Of a stretch of DNA of 64,000 nucleotides, positions 1 to 8,818 are shown piece after piece. The translations under genes and the position numbers were made by a program. How positions within the stretch are numbered: position 1 is the stretch's first letter; each line of letters opens with the position of its first letter. Under the pieces are notes generated by a model that saw nothing but the letters and a program-made list of their open reading frames with translations, searched no databases and was not told the DNA's origin. Source of the DNA: SAR324 cluster bacterium (GTDB taxonomy: Bacteria > SAR324 > NAC60-12); contig JADGAV010000024.1 of assembly GCA_015231825.1 (NCBI GenBank), positions 1-64,000 on the forward strand, written 5' to 3'.

Positions 1-889
1 TTTCTGAAAGACGGGCAACCTGAACATCTGCCAGTCCACCTGTTGCAGAGGATATTCCGATATCGCGACTGTCAAACCCCACGAAGCGCCATGGCTGCCA
101 TTGGGCCTTTTTCGCTTCATGCCTGACGAATTGTTGAGAAGGCTCCCCAAAACTGCGTTTGCGATTGAGGGTTGCATTAGGGAGTTGGAGGTCATGATCC
201 ACCCCGGTGAGATGCTCCGCAGGACAGCCGATTTCTATCACTTCCATTCCCGGAGAACATTCTAGAACCTGGTGTCGAATTTCGGGAGGCTGCAAGACAC
301 AATCTCCGGCCTGAAGCACAAAAGGCTCTCCTTGATCTTCATAAACCACACGAACCCAACCTTTGTAGCAATAGATCATTTGGAAGCGGATCTTGTGGAA
401 ATGAACATAATCCGGAACAGGTCCTCCCTCTAAAATTCGAATATGCGAGGCGATGAAACGTCCTCCCTGGCGGTCAGGAATGAGATCGCGGTAAAGCATT
501 CCCGCTCGCCCGGTATGCCATTGATCACATTCTTTAATTTGGTTGATAACCAGTGAAGACTGCATTGGAGGAATAACAAGAGCTGGATCAGCTGCAAGCA
601 GCTCGATGCGAGTTCCATTGGGAGCCGTCAACGACAAGGCACCCTCTGCAATACTGCCTGGATTGTCACAGATCAGGCGGAGGGATCCTGCTGCTCCAGT
701 TGCATTTCTATCCAGTCGAATCCTGAAGCCGAGGTTTGAAATCAACGCAATGGAGGGGTCATCAGCAGGAAAGATTGAATGCAGACGAAATCCCAATCTA
801 TCCGTAAAAAAAGAAAGGGTCTTTCCAATTTCGTTGCAGGGAAGAACGATTTCAACCTGTCGAATTTCCGGGGACAATTCGGATGTCAT
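1..889 (-). CDS. VOC/glyoxalase-like plus cupin protein (partial, C-terminus off left edge)
   Basis: An uninterrupted reading frame runs from an ATG at 889 to the left edge of the window, so at least 296 residues are present and the C-terminus is missing. The first ~105 residues read like a vicinal-oxygen-chelate (glyoxalase) half, with the pattern VEIVLPCNEIGKTLSFF and a later NGTRIELL strand. Residues ~130-235 form a cupin barrel with the HFH...RFQMIY and PPEIRHQVLE metal-site motifs and the glycine turn LQAGDCV. No good Shine-Dalgarno precedes the ATG, because the upstream DNA is A/T-rich. It follows the liv operon on the same strand, so it may act on the imported compound, but the substrate is unknown. 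VOC and cupin folds cover dioxygenases, isomerases and sugar-binding proteins, so only the folds are claimed. Confidence 0.7.
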   Translation of the reverse strand, partial: MTSELSPEIRQVEIVLPCNEIGKTLSFFTDRLGFRLHSIFPADDPSIALISNLGFRIRLDRNATGAAGSLRLICDNPGSIAEGALSLTAPNGTRIELLAADPALVIPPMQSSLVINQIKECDQWHTGRAGMLYRDLIPDRQGGRFIASHIRILEGGPVPDYVHFHKIRFQMIYCYKGWVRVVYEDQGEPFVLQAGDCVLQPPEIRHQVLECSPGMEVIEIGCPAEHLTGVDHDLQLPNATLNRKRSFGEPSQQFVRHEAKKAQWQPWRFVGFDSRDIGISSATGGLADVQVARLSE

Positions 890-971
890 TTTTTATAATT
901 TTACTAATTTTGCACAAGCTTAAAAAAAATAGCTCAATTCCAGGAACAGACAATTACCAAAAGGGAAGGTA

Positions 972-1007
972 GGCGGGTCATTCCGATGATTATTTTAGAT
1001 ACCCGCC
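972..1007 (-). terminator. hairpin downstream of livK-like gene
   Basis: A perfect 7-bp inverted repeat (GGCGGGT at 972-978, ACCCGCC at 1001-1007) with a 22-nt loop lies 29 bp past the end of the binding-protein gene. The T-tract on the minus strand is weak, so it could be an attenuating or RNA-stabilising hairpin and not a full terminator. Confidence 0.4.
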
Positions 1008-1035
1008 GTCAATAGATGTCTTTTTCTTAGCCTTA

Positions 1036-2241
1036 CTACTTTAATAATTTCGTCTGCCAATTGCCATCGGCGCCTATGGTGTTGATTCCATAGATTCCAC
1101 TGACATCACCGTTTTCGTCAAAATCGACGATTCCGGTTGCACCTTCATAGTTGACATCTTTGCCTTCGCTGATCAGCTTTTTTGCTTTGGCCCATTCTCC
1201 AGGACGAATCACTTCTCCCGGACCTTTAGAAACCGAACGGAGCGCGGCCGCAATTTTACCACGATCGGCGGATCCTGCCTTTTCAATGGCCAATGCCATC
1301 AGGAAGGTTGCGTCATATCCATGGGCGGCATAGGGTGCTTTCGGATTGACTCCTTTAGCAGAAATCGCTGCTGCAAAGAGCTTGTAGGAGACATCGTCAT
1401 AATCAGAGGAAGATTGACTGATATCAATATTTCCCCGCAAAACATCTGCTCCAATTTGTTCGATTACGGATTTATCGAACATGCCATCGGCAGCATAAAA
1501 TTTGCCGAACAATCCATTTTCAATGCTATTGCGAATAATTGTAATTCCACTGCTTCCATAGTAGGCAAACAATGCCAATGCCTCAGGACCTCCTTTGGCC
1601 AATGTTGCAAGCTCCCCACGATACGAAGCCTTTTTCGGTTCATGAGCCTGATTCGCGGTAACCGTTCCTCCCATGTTTTTAAACTCTCGGGCAAATACTT
1701 CTGCCAATCCTGCATTGTAGTCATCAGTGGCATAGGTCACTGCGACTTTTTTTATACCAGAGGCAAGCACATGAGACGCAAGGGCTCTTCCTTGATAGGA
1801 ATCGGAAGGAGCAACACGGTATACAAGATCGTTGTCTTTCAAATCTGTGATGGATGGTGCCGTTGCTGAATCAGACACCGAAACTACCCCTGCGGGAATC
1901 GTGACGGATTGAACCATTCCGTTGGTTGCTCCAGAACAACTTGCTCCTACGATGGCGACCACTTGTTCAATATTGACGACTTTTCCTCCAGCATCAACTC
2001 CTGCTTTAGGATCACATGCAGAATCAGCAACCACCATTTTCATGGTATCTCCCTGGAGCAACCCTCCCTGAGCATTGACATGCTCTGCCGCCAGATTCCG
2101 GCCAGCCAAAATCGGAGCAACCAGTTCTGCAATCGGACCGGTCACTCCCGCAACAGAACCCACTTTGATGTCGGCTGCCGATGCAGTCATGGAAGCCAGC
2201 GAAAATGCCGCGGCCAATGAAAATTTTGCTAGGTATTTCAT
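1036..2241 (-). CDS. livK: Branched-chain amino acid-type ABC transporter substrate-binding protein
   Basis: Periplasmic solute receptor of the leucine/isoleucine/valine (HAAT) family, which delivers ligand to the LivHM permease. The ATG at 2241 is preferred over the upstream in-frame ATG at 2271 because a GGAG Shine-Dalgarno sits 9 nt upstream and it gives a classic signal peptide (MKYLAKFSLAAAFSLASM), with likely cleavage after TASA and a mature start at ADIKVG. The mature protein shows the family's GVTGPIAELVAPILAGRNLA start and the paired cysteines around SACDP and GASCSG. It is the last gene of the liv set and is separated from livM by 114 bp, so it may have its own promoter or be expressed more strongly. 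The ligand could be an amino acid, amide or urea-like compound and cannot be read from the sequence. Confidence 0.92.
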   Translation of the reverse strand: MKYLAKFSLAAAFSLASMTASAADIKVGSVAGVTGPIAELVAPILAGRNLAAEHVNAQGGLLQGDTMKMVVADSACDPKAGVDAGGKVVNIEQVVAIVGASCSGATNGMVQSVTIPAGVVSVSDSATAPSITDLKDNDLVYRVAPSDSYQGRALASHVLASGIKKVAVTYATDDYNAGLAEVFAREFKNMGGTVTANQAHEPKKASYRGELATLAKGGPEALALFAYYGSSGITIIRNSIENGLFGKFYAADGMFDKSVIEQIGADVLRGNIDISQSSSDYDDVSYKLFAAAISAKGVNPKAPYAAHGYDATFLMALAIEKAGSADRGKIAAALRSVSKGPGEVIRPGEWAKAKKLISEGKDVNYEGATGIVDFDENGDVSGIYGINTIGADGNWQTKLLK

Positions 2242-2355
2242 AATCGATATCTCCTCTTTTCTTTTGTTCATAAAAGGCTTTTGCTGCCTGTGAATACTTT
2301 AACAATTCCGGATGAGCAATTCGTTGAAAACTTTGGAGAACCCAATGTTTACAAC

Positions 2356-3327
2356 TCATTCCGGTTCTGAATATCCGGGAGTTCTTGCGGCTCTCGGATG
2401 GGGGCGAGTTTCCGACAAAAATCCCTTCGGGTATTTCTGTAAGAAAATCTGCAAAACAAATCCAATCAGAAAAATACGAATATAGGCCGTTCGAATCGCC
2501 AATTCATCGGGAAGCCTGCTTGCCAAAATTTCTGATGCCGACCAAACCGTCCACATTGCAAAAGCTCCCAAGACTGCTCCCCGATTGTTGGCACTGCCGC
2601 CTACAATCAACATCACCCAAACCAGGAAGGTGGTAGTCAAGGGTTCTGTTGCGTTGGGATCGATAAATTTCAAGTAATGGGCGGTATAGGCACCCGCCAG
2701 GGCCATCAACATACAGCCAAAAATGAATCCCTGCATCCGAAATCGCTCCACATTTTTCCCTGCTGCTTTTGCGGCAATTTCGTTTTCACGAATTGCTGTC
2801 ATCACTCGTCCCCAAGGAGACTTGTGAGCCACTTCCAGGGCCAGATAAATCACAAAAACAGTCAAAATTACCAATGCAAGAAAACAAAGTTGATTCCATG
2901 GTTCCGGCAGTGTTTCAAAGGGTTTGGGAATCATTGAAACCCCACGGGGGCCATTGGTGGCCCACGTTTCATTTTTAAGAATCAAACGGAAAATTTCTGC
3001 AATCCCGATAGTGGCGATGGCCAGATAGTCGGTGCGCAGACGCAGGCAGACTTTACCAACTGCCCAGGCAATACAGGCCGAAACGAGCATTGCTGCAATG
3101 AAGCTCACTGCATAGGGCATTTGATAGCCTCCCAGATGCCGTATGGATGGCGCCGTTGTTAGAATCGCACTGACATAGGCACCGATGGCAAAAAAACCGG
3201 CTATCCCTACGTTGAACAAACCAGTAAATCCCCACTGTATGTTCAAACCAAGGGTGAGAATTGCATAAATCCCACCCATTGTCGCCAGGGAAATTAGATA
3301 CAGAAAATATCCATAAAATTGCTCCAT
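2356..3327 (-). CDS. livM: Branched-chain amino acid ABC transporter permease
   Basis: Inner-membrane permease subunit, 323 residues, with about eight to ten hydrophobic segments. It carries the typical LivM opening (GLNIQWGFTGLFNVG), the cytoplasmic coupling region near RLRTDYLAIATIGIAEI and the motif ENEIAAKAAGKN. It pairs with LivH to form the channel through which the binding protein's ligand passes. It starts 4 bp after livH ends, which indicates translational coupling. The C-terminal tail (SETRPHPRAARTPG) is short and hydrophilic. Confidence 0.93.
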   Translation of the reverse strand: MEQFYGYFLYLISLATMGGIYAILTLGLNIQWGFTGLFNVGIAGFFAIGAYVSAILTTAPSIRHLGGYQMPYAVSFIAAMLVSACIAWAVGKVCLRLRTDYLAIATIGIAEIFRLILKNETWATNGPRGVSMIPKPFETLPEPWNQLCFLALVILTVFVIYLALEVAHKSPWGRVMTAIRENEIAAKAAGKNVERFRMQGFIFGCMLMALAGAYTAHYLKFIDPNATEPLTTTFLVWVMLIVGGSANNRGAVLGAFAMWTVWSASEILASRLPDELAIRTAYIRIFLIGFVLQIFLQKYPKGFLSETRPHPRAARTPGYSEPE

Positions 3328-3331
3328 CAGA

Positions 3332-4219
3332 TTATACCTTGCCTTTGAATAAGCCGGTTGGCCGCCAGATCAGCATCCCAACCATGATGATAAAGGCAAT
3401 CCCTGCCTTGTATCCGGGATTGAGGAGCGGTTCTGTTCCAATCCAGGGATAGCTGGAGAGTTCTTCCGTCAATCCAATAATCAGTCCACCCGCCATCGCC
3501 CCATAAGGCCGTCCGATACCACCAAGTATCGCGGAAGCGAACATCGGCAGTAAAAGATTGAACCCCATCATGGTTTCTACATGTGTATCAATGGCTAAGA
3601 AGACTCCCGAAGCAACCCCTAAAGCGCCGCCGACAACCCAGGTGGTTCGAATCACATGTTCCGTATCGATGCCGGTCAGCCGCGCCAATTCCGGGGAATC
3701 AGCCATGGCTCGCATCGCTTTGCCGATTTTGGTACGACTGAGCAGGAAATGCACCGCAAGCATGAGAACGATGGCCGAAATGATGATCATGATGTGTTTT
3801 GGTGAAAGCCGCAGTGTGTCAAAAAAAACAATCGGCATTTGAATGCCGGGCAGAATTGTTTTGACCTGGACTCCCCAAAAAAACTGAATCACTGAGCGAA
3901 TCATCAGCATCATTCCAAACGATGCCATCACCAGCATGATAGCGTGGCTCTTCCGGAAGGGTCTATAAAAGTACCGATCGATAAACAGCAGCACCACGAT
4001 GGTCAAAACCATTGAAATGGGCATCACCATCAACGGGTGCAGGCCTGTCATCTGAACCAGCGTAAAGGAAATATAGGCCCCCAAAGTCATTGATTCCCCA
4101 TGAGCAAAGTTGGCGAATCGCAGTATCCCGAATGTGAGTGTGATTCCGATGGCACCCAGGGCATAGATACTTCCCAACAAGATTCCCGGAATTAAATAAA
4201 AATTGGCAAACTCAATCAT
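3332..4219 (-). CDS. livH: Branched-chain amino acid ABC transporter permease
   Basis: Inner-membrane permease, 295 residues, the second half of the liv channel. It opens with the family signature GSIYALGAIGITLTFGILRFANFAHG (split here: GSIYALGAIGITLTFG then ILRFANFAHG) and has the coupling-helix pattern KIGKAMRAMADSPELARLTG. The ATG overlaps the livF stop by 4 bp (ATGA), a sign of one polycistronic message. About eight transmembrane helices are expected from the hydrophobicity. Confidence 0.93.
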   Translation of the reverse strand: MIEFANFYLIPGILLGSIYALGAIGITLTFGILRFANFAHGESMTLGAYISFTLVQMTGLHPLMVMPISMVLTIVVLLFIDRYFYRPFRKSHAIMLVMASFGMMLMIRSVIQFFWGVQVKTILPGIQMPIVFFDTLRLSPKHIMIIISAIVLMLAVHFLLSRTKIGKAMRAMADSPELARLTGIDTEHVIRTTWVVGGALGVASGVFLAIDTHVETMMGFNLLLPMFASAILGGIGRPYGAMAGGLIIGLTEELSSYPWIGTEPLLNPGYKAGIAFIIMVGMLIWRPTGLFKGKV

Positions 4220-4935
4220 TTTTTGACTCCGCCCCCCAGGAACATTTCAGCCACATCAGGGTCGTTCAAAAGATTTTGACCCGTTCCTTCAGTCTTGTTT
4301 TTTCCATCCACCAGGATGTATCCCCTGTCAGCTACCGCCAAAGCTTGCTTGGCATTTTGTTCAACCATCAAAATAGGCGTGCCGGTTTTGTGAACAGTCT
4401 TGATTATATCAAAGATCTCATGACGGAATTTGGGTGACAACCCTGCGGTCGGTTCATCCAGCATCAGAATTTTTGGTTCAACCATGATCGCTTTGGCCAT
4501 GGCAACCATTTGCCTTTGTCCTCCCGAAAGCGTGCCCGCAGCCTGCTTTCGTTTTTCCGCCAATGGAGGAAACAAATCAAACATTTCATTCAACCTCGGT
4601 TGGAAATCATCATCCCGGACATAGGCGCCCATTTCGAGATTTTCCTGAACCGTCAAGCTGGGAAAAATATTTTCTGTTTGCGGGACGTAGCACACTCCAT
4701 GACGGACAACTTTTTCGGTCGAAAGGTTTGTGATATCGCTGCCATCGAGGAATACCTTTCCTTTAGTAAGATTGAGGAGACCAAATACTGATTTCATTGC
4801 CGTCGATTTTCCCGCCCCATTGGGACCAATAATGACAACAATTTCTCCTGCATTCACTTTTATCGAAACGCCGTGAAGGATCTGGGTCTCAGCATATCCA
4901 CCTTCCACCATTTGAAGTTCCAATACCGGAATCAT
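4216..4935 (-). CDS. livF: Branched-chain amino acid ABC transporter ATP-binding protein
   Basis: Cytoplasmic ATPase of the importer, 239 residues, the usual LivF length. It has a Walker A (GPNGAGKST), Q-loop (YVPQTENIFPSLTV), signature LSGGQRQMVAMAKA, Walker B with catalytic glutamate (ILMLDEPTAGLSP) and H-loop region ending in MVEQN, the Q replacing His as usual in LivF. It overlaps livG by 4 bp upstream and livH by 4 bp downstream. Confidence 0.94.
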   Translation of the reverse strand: MIPVLELQMVEGGYAETQILHGVSIKVNAGEIVVIIGPNGAGKSTAMKSVFGLLNLTKGKVFLDGSDITNLSTEKVVRHGVCYVPQTENIFPSLTVQENLEMGAYVRDDDFQPRLNEMFDLFPPLAEKRKQAAGTLSGGQRQMVAMAKAIMVEPKILMLDEPTAGLSPKFRHEIFDIIKTVHKTGTPILMVEQNAKQALAVADRGYILVDGKNKTEGTGQNLLNDPDVAEMFLGGGVKK

Positions 4936-5696
4936 TGCACCTCCCCACCACCAAGGTAGGCTTCCAGTACTTCAGGATTGCTCCTGATATCATTCATATT
5001 TCCTTGAGTCAGAACGGTGCCTTCCGCCATGACAATCACCGGATCACACAAACTGGCGATCATATCCATATCATGCTCGATTACACAAAACGTATATCCT
5101 CGATCGCTACGAAGCCGAGCGATCATGTCTCGAATTTTCATCAACAGGGTGGGATTCACTCCGGCACCTGGTTCATCCAACAAGACCAGCTTGGCATCGG
5201 CCATCATGGTTCGTCCCAACTCCAGGAGTTTTTTCTGACCTCCCGACAAATTACCGGCTTCCTGGTTCCACAAATGAGAAATCGAAAGAAATTCCAAAGA
5301 TTCTTCGGCACGTTCCTGAATTTCTTTTTCACGCCGCATTACTGCCCCGCGAGCAATCCAATTTTTGATGATGCTCTCTCCCGGCTGCTCCGGAGGGACC
5401 ACCATTAAATTTTCGAGGACGGTCATCTTGGAAAATTCATGAGGGATCTGAAAAGTCCGGACAATCCCGCGGTGAAACATCTCATAGGTGGGAAGGCCGG
5501 AGATTTCCTGACCTTCAAACATGATTCGACCCGAAGTTGGCCTTTCTTCTCCCGCGATCATATTGAAAGTCGTCGTTTTCCCCGCGCCATTGGGACCAAT
5601 CAACCCCGTGATCGATCCTTCCTGAATTTCAAATGAGCAATTCCGAACAGCCTGCAGACCACCAAAATTCTTGTTTAAGTTTTTTATTGTGAGCAA
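4932..5696 (-). CDS. livG: Branched-chain amino acid ABC transporter ATP-binding protein
   Basis: First gene of the liv operon, 254 residues. It has a Walker A (GPNGAGKTT), the LivG-type NMIAGEERPTSG, signature LSGGQKKLLELGRT, Walker B LVLLDEPGAGVNP and the H-loop CVIEHDMD. It appears to start with TTG: an AGGA lies 9 nt upstream and the protein begins exactly where homologues begin (MLTIKNLNKNFGG). The C-terminal motif EAYLGGG is typical of the family. Expression probably starts in the 5697-6009 intergenic region, which it shares divergently with the OmpA-domain gene. Confidence 0.93.
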   Translation of the reverse strand: MLTIKNLNKNFGGLQAVRNCSFEIQEGSITGLIGPNGAGKTTTFNMIAGEERPTSGRIMFEGQEISGLPTYEMFHRGIVRTFQIPHEFSKMTVLENLMVVPPEQPGESIIKNWIARGAVMRREKEIQERAEESLEFLSISHLWNQEAGNLSGGQKKLLELGRTMMADAKLVLLDEPGAGVNPTLLMKIRDMIARLRSDRGYTFCVIEHDMDMIASLCDPVIVMAEGTVLTQGNMNDIRSNPEVLEAYLGGGEVQ

Positions 5697-6009
5697 AGGG
5701 TAATTTTCCTGTTCTTATTTGATGTTTTATGGACTAGATAACAAGAATATTCAAAAGATTAAGCTTCCTTGCTGTGTTAAACAAATTTACCTTAAAAATC
5801 AAACTTGGAATTTTTTAAGGACTACATATTTTTGAAAAGATCCAATCTATTCATCGTTTCCAATCTCTAACACCAATGCAATTCAAGCAATAAAATTTGA
5901 CGAAGACGCTCGTTTTCGCTACACATACCTTAATGGAGAAAGACGGTACTTTGCAAAAAGTGAATTTCTCTTACTTTCTCTCTTCTCTATTTTCCACCTA
6001 CGAGGTCAT
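5697..6009. other. Divergent intergenic region between livG and the OmpA-domain gene
   Basis: No gene is visible in this 313-bp A/T-rich stretch, which must hold the promoters for livG (minus) and the OmpA-domain gene (plus). On the plus strand TTGACG at 5897-5902 is followed 17 bp later by TACACA, a weak sigma70 candidate. A strong inverted repeat at 5790-5820 is listed separately. Confidence 0.5.
5790..5820. promoter_or_regulatory. 9-bp inverted repeat, possible operator
   Basis: CCTTAAAAA (5790-5798) and TTTTTAAGG (5812-5820) are perfect inverted arms separated by 13 nt. It lies about 95 bp upstream of livG in the shared divergent region, so it could be a regulator site or, as RNA, a hairpin. 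No known operator consensus is recognised. Confidence 0.35.
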
Positions 6010-6873
6010 ATGCAAGCACGGGATATTGTCATTGGGATTTTAAGTGTACTGCTAATCGCTTTATTGATTTATACATTTATTCTGGGTCCTGAATCGGGGG
6101 AATCTCCTGACCTTGCCCAAATTGCAGCCTCTCAGGAAAAATCCGAACAGCAGATCAAAGAAATTGCAGAACTGAAACAAAGTAAGGAAAAACTTGAATT
6201 GCAAATCAACGAAACGATTAAAATTAAAAACGAGGCGATTGCACAGCTCCAGCAGCAAGTCGACCAACAGAACAAGTTACTGGAAGAAAAGGCAAACCCG
6301 GAATCCATTGTCTCGCTGCAAAAGCAAATTACACTGCTTCAAGAGGAATTAGAACAAAAACGTGAAATTCAGAATGCCCTAACGAATAGTGATTCGAACC
6401 CTCTTGAAAAAGCGTCATCCCCGCTTCAAAACCAAGACATGGAAATTTCAGAACGATCCGACAAAAGCGTCGTAATTCGATTTTCCAATAGAGTCTTATT
6501 CGACACTGGAAAGGCCCAATTGAAATCTTCAGGAAAAGAACTTTTGAATAAGGTGGGGGCTGTTTTCAACCGGATCAGAGGGCTTGATATTCAAGTGGAA
6601 GGTCACACGGATAGCCGACCCATCGGCATTGTTCTGCAAAAAAGATATTCAACAAACTGGGAGCTTTCCACGGCCCGATCAACCAACGTCGTGCGTTATC
6701 TCGTTGAAAATCTGGGAGTCGATGCGACTCATATTTCCGCGGCCGGTTACGGACAATTTCGACCGGTTGCCAACAATGACAATGCAGAAAACCGACAACT
6801 CAACCGGCGCGTAGAGTTTGTTTTGCGGCCAATCCTGCCCGAAAAGCAGGAAGAGATCCCAGATTTTAATTAG
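6010..6873 (+). CDS. OmpA/MotB-domain protein with N-terminal membrane anchor and coiled coil
   Basis: 287 residues. Residues ~5-27 form one transmembrane anchor (VIGILSVLLIALLIYTFILG). Residues ~40-125 are a charged coiled coil rich in K, E and Q. Residues ~160-280 are an OmpA-like peptidoglycan-binding domain with the strand VLFDTGKAQLKSSG, the EGHTDSRPI loop, the NWELSTARSTNVVRYL helix and the terminal NRRVEFVL, including the conserved Asp and Arg that hold diaminopimelate. The layout (inner-membrane anchor, coil, wall-binding domain) is that of MotB-like or envelope-spacer proteins. No MotA partner is adjacent. The gene converges on trpD and the two stop regions overlap by 4 bp. Confidence 0.85.
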   Translation: MQARDIVIGILSVLLIALLIYTFILGPESGESPDLAQIAASQEKSEQQIKEIAELKQSKEKLELQINETIKIKNEAIAQLQQQVDQQNKLLEEKANPESIVSLQKQITLLQEELEQKREIQNALTNSDSNPLEKASSPLQNQDMEISERSDKSVVIRFSNRVLFDTGKAQLKSSGKELLNKVGAVFNRIRGLDIQVEGHTDSRPIGIVLQKRYSTNWELSTARSTNVVRYLVENLGVDATHISAAGYGQFRPVANNDNAENRQLNRRVEFVLRPILPEKQEEIPDFN

Positions 6874-7901
6874 TTTGACCGCGCAGAGTGTTGTGGAAGC
6901 CTCGTAAAATCCACCAAAGATTTCAGTTTTTCAATGGCTTTTCCACTATCAACCGCTTCAGCGGCTTTGGCCAAACCCGTCTTGAGATCATCCACAACCC
7001 CTCCTACGACGAGAGCAGCCGCACTGTTCAACAGAGCAATATCCCGAGCCGTCCCCTGCTCCTCACCGACAAATATTTTTTCAATTATCCTGGCACTTTC
7101 CTCCGGGCTGGAAATCCGGATGTCATCCAGATTACCGCGCTTCAGTCCCAATTCCTCGGGAGTGACAGTATAATGACGGATTTCTCCATCACGCAGTTCG
7201 GAGATATAAGTATCAGCAGTCGTCGTCAGTTCACACAAACCGTCTGCCCCAGTGAAAACCATCACCCGATTGCTGCCCAGTTGTTTTAAAACCTCGGCAA
7301 ACTGTTTCGTCCATCCCTGTTGAGGAACCCCGATAATTTGATTTTTTGCCGCGGCAGGGTTTCCTAGAGGACCAAGAATATTAAAAATAGTTGGAATGCC
7401 GAGTTCCTTTCGAATCGGGATAGCAAAGCGCATTGCAGGATGGTGGTTGACTGCATAACAAAAGCAGATTCCGATTTCTTCAACGCACGCTTCCACCTGT
7501 TTCAGATCCAGTTCAATATTAACTCCAAGAGCCTGCAAAACTTCAGCGCTCCCGCTTTTTCGGGTATTGCTGCGATTGCCATGTTTGGCCACCACGGCTC
7601 CTCCTGCAGCCGCAATAATAGCAGCACAGGTAGAAATGTTGAAAGTGCTGATGCCGTTGCCCCCCGTGCTACATGTGTCAATTGCGTTTTCGGGGGCTCT
7701 TACCCGAATTGATTTTGCCCGAAACGCGGTAGCAGCCCCTGCAATTTCTTCAACAGTCGCCCCTTTTGCCTGCAGCAAAACCAGCAATGCACTCGCTTTG
7801 ATGGTGCTTCCCTGATCACTCATGATCCAATCGATCATGTCCCTGCTTCCTTCAAAATTAATATCCTCGTGGTTCAATAGCTTCTTGAGTAAGTCTTCCA
7901 T
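6870..7901 (-). CDS. trpD: Anthranilate phosphoribosyltransferase
   Basis: Transfers the phosphoribosyl group of PRPP to anthranilate in tryptophan synthesis. The PRPP-site loop (STGGNGISTFNIST) and the substrate motif KHGNRSNTRKSGSAEVL are intact, with NHHPAMRFAIPIRKELG further on. The ATG at 7901 (AGGA five nt upstream) is preferred to the in-frame GTG at 7943, which would overlap the DUF58 gene. Length is then 343 residues, normal for TrpD. No other trp gene is in the window. It is the last gene of the run that starts at the IMP cyclohydrolase, so it may be co-transcribed with moxR and the DUF58 gene. Confidence 0.94.
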   Translation of the reverse strand: MEDLLKKLLNHEDINFEGSRDMIDWIMSDQGSTIKASALLVLLQAKGATVEEIAGAATAFRAKSIRVRAPENAIDTCSTGGNGISTFNISTCAAIIAAAGGAVVAKHGNRSNTRKSGSAEVLQALGVNIELDLKQVEACVEEIGICFCYAVNHHPAMRFAIPIRKELGIPTIFNILGPLGNPAAAKNQIIGVPQQGWTKQFAEVLKQLGSNRVMVFTGADGLCELTTTADTYISELRDGEIRHYTVTPEELGLKRGNLDDIRISSPEESARIIEKIFVGEEQGTARDIALLNSAAALVVGGVVDDLKTGLAKAAEAVDSGKAIEKLKSLVDFTRLPQHSARSN

Positions 7902-7926
7902 AAATTCCTGGTTTATTGGGTTATAG

Positions 7927-8799
7927 TTAGCGTCGATGCCCACGTTTCTGGAATAAACGGATGAGCGGAATCAGGTACGATTGATCAATCTGCACCCAGA
8001 GCTCATCCACCCCGGCCTTTCTGAACACCGTTCGCAGCTGAGACTCGTATTCAATTCGCTTTTCTTTAAATCGGGAACGGACTTTCAAATTGAACGTATC
8101 AACTGCAATTCCCTGTCCCGTTTCCGGATCTCGCATCTCAATTACACCGACAGGTGGTAGCTCACGTTCACGAGGATCAACAATGGGAACGGCAATCAAA
8201 TCATGACGCTGATTACTCAATCTTAAACTTTTTTCGAAATCGGGTGATAAAAAATCGGAGATCAAGAAAGTGATCGCTTTTCGTTTTATCATTTTATTCA
8301 GATAATTCAACCCTGTATTGATGTCAGTGCCACGATGCTGAGGTTGAAAGGTCAAAATTTCGCGGATCACTTTCCAGACGTGATTGCGACCCTTACGGGG
8401 AGGAATATAAAGCTCAACCTGATCAGAAAACATGATCAACCCAATTTTGTCCTTATTTTTAATCGCTGAATATGCAATGACGGCTGCAAATTCTGCTGCC
8501 ACTTCTTTTTTCATACGGGCTGATCCGAAGCTTCCGCTTGCACTGATGTCAACCACCAGGATGACTGTGATCTCCCTCTCCTCAATATACTGCTTGATAT
8601 AAGGTTCATCCATCCTGGCCGTCACATTCCAGTCAATCAAGCGGATGTCATCACCCATTTCATACTCCCGAACCTGGTCAAACTCCATTCCATGACCTTT
8701 GAATGCGCTGTGATAACTTCCCTGCAGAAGATCATTGGCCATTCGATTGGTCCGCAGATGTATGTGGCGAATCTGCTTCATGATTTCTGAAGAAATCAT
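7927..8799 (-). CDS. DUF58 protein (vWA-like), partner of MoxR
   Basis: About 290 residues, cytoplasmic, with the DUF58 signature GMEFDQVREYEMGDDIR followed by IDWNVTARM, and a von Willebrand A-like core (VDISASGSFG as the metal-ion site). The ATG at 8799 has AAAGGAG just upstream; a TTG one codon earlier is less likely. It follows moxR after 16-19 bp. MoxR/DUF58 pairs are thought to act as chaperone-like modules that help assemble or activate metal- or envelope-associated complexes, but the client here is unknown. No Bat-type membrane vWA gene is next to it. Confidence 0.88.
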   Translation of the reverse strand: MISSEIMKQIRHIHLRTNRMANDLLQGSYHSAFKGHGMEFDQVREYEMGDDIRLIDWNVTARMDEPYIKQYIEEREITVILVVDISASGSFGSARMKKEVAAEFAAVIAYSAIKNKDKIGLIMFSDQVELYIPPRKGRNHVWKVIREILTFQPQHRGTDINTGLNYLNKMIKRKAITFLISDFLSPDFEKSLRLSNQRHDLIAVPIVDPRERELPPVGVIEMRDPETGQGIAVDTFNLKVRSRFKEKRIEYESQLRTVFRKAGVDELWVQIDQSYLIPLIRLFQKRGHRR

Positions 8800-8818
8800 C
8801 AATCTCCTTTTAATGAAG

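Noticed and set aside
543-923. 126-residue plus-strand open frame
   Set aside because: It is antisense to the VOC/cupin gene, has low-complexity composition and no ribosome-binding site.
1321-1869. 182-residue plus-strand open frame
   Set aside because: Antisense to livK; no domain and no start signals.
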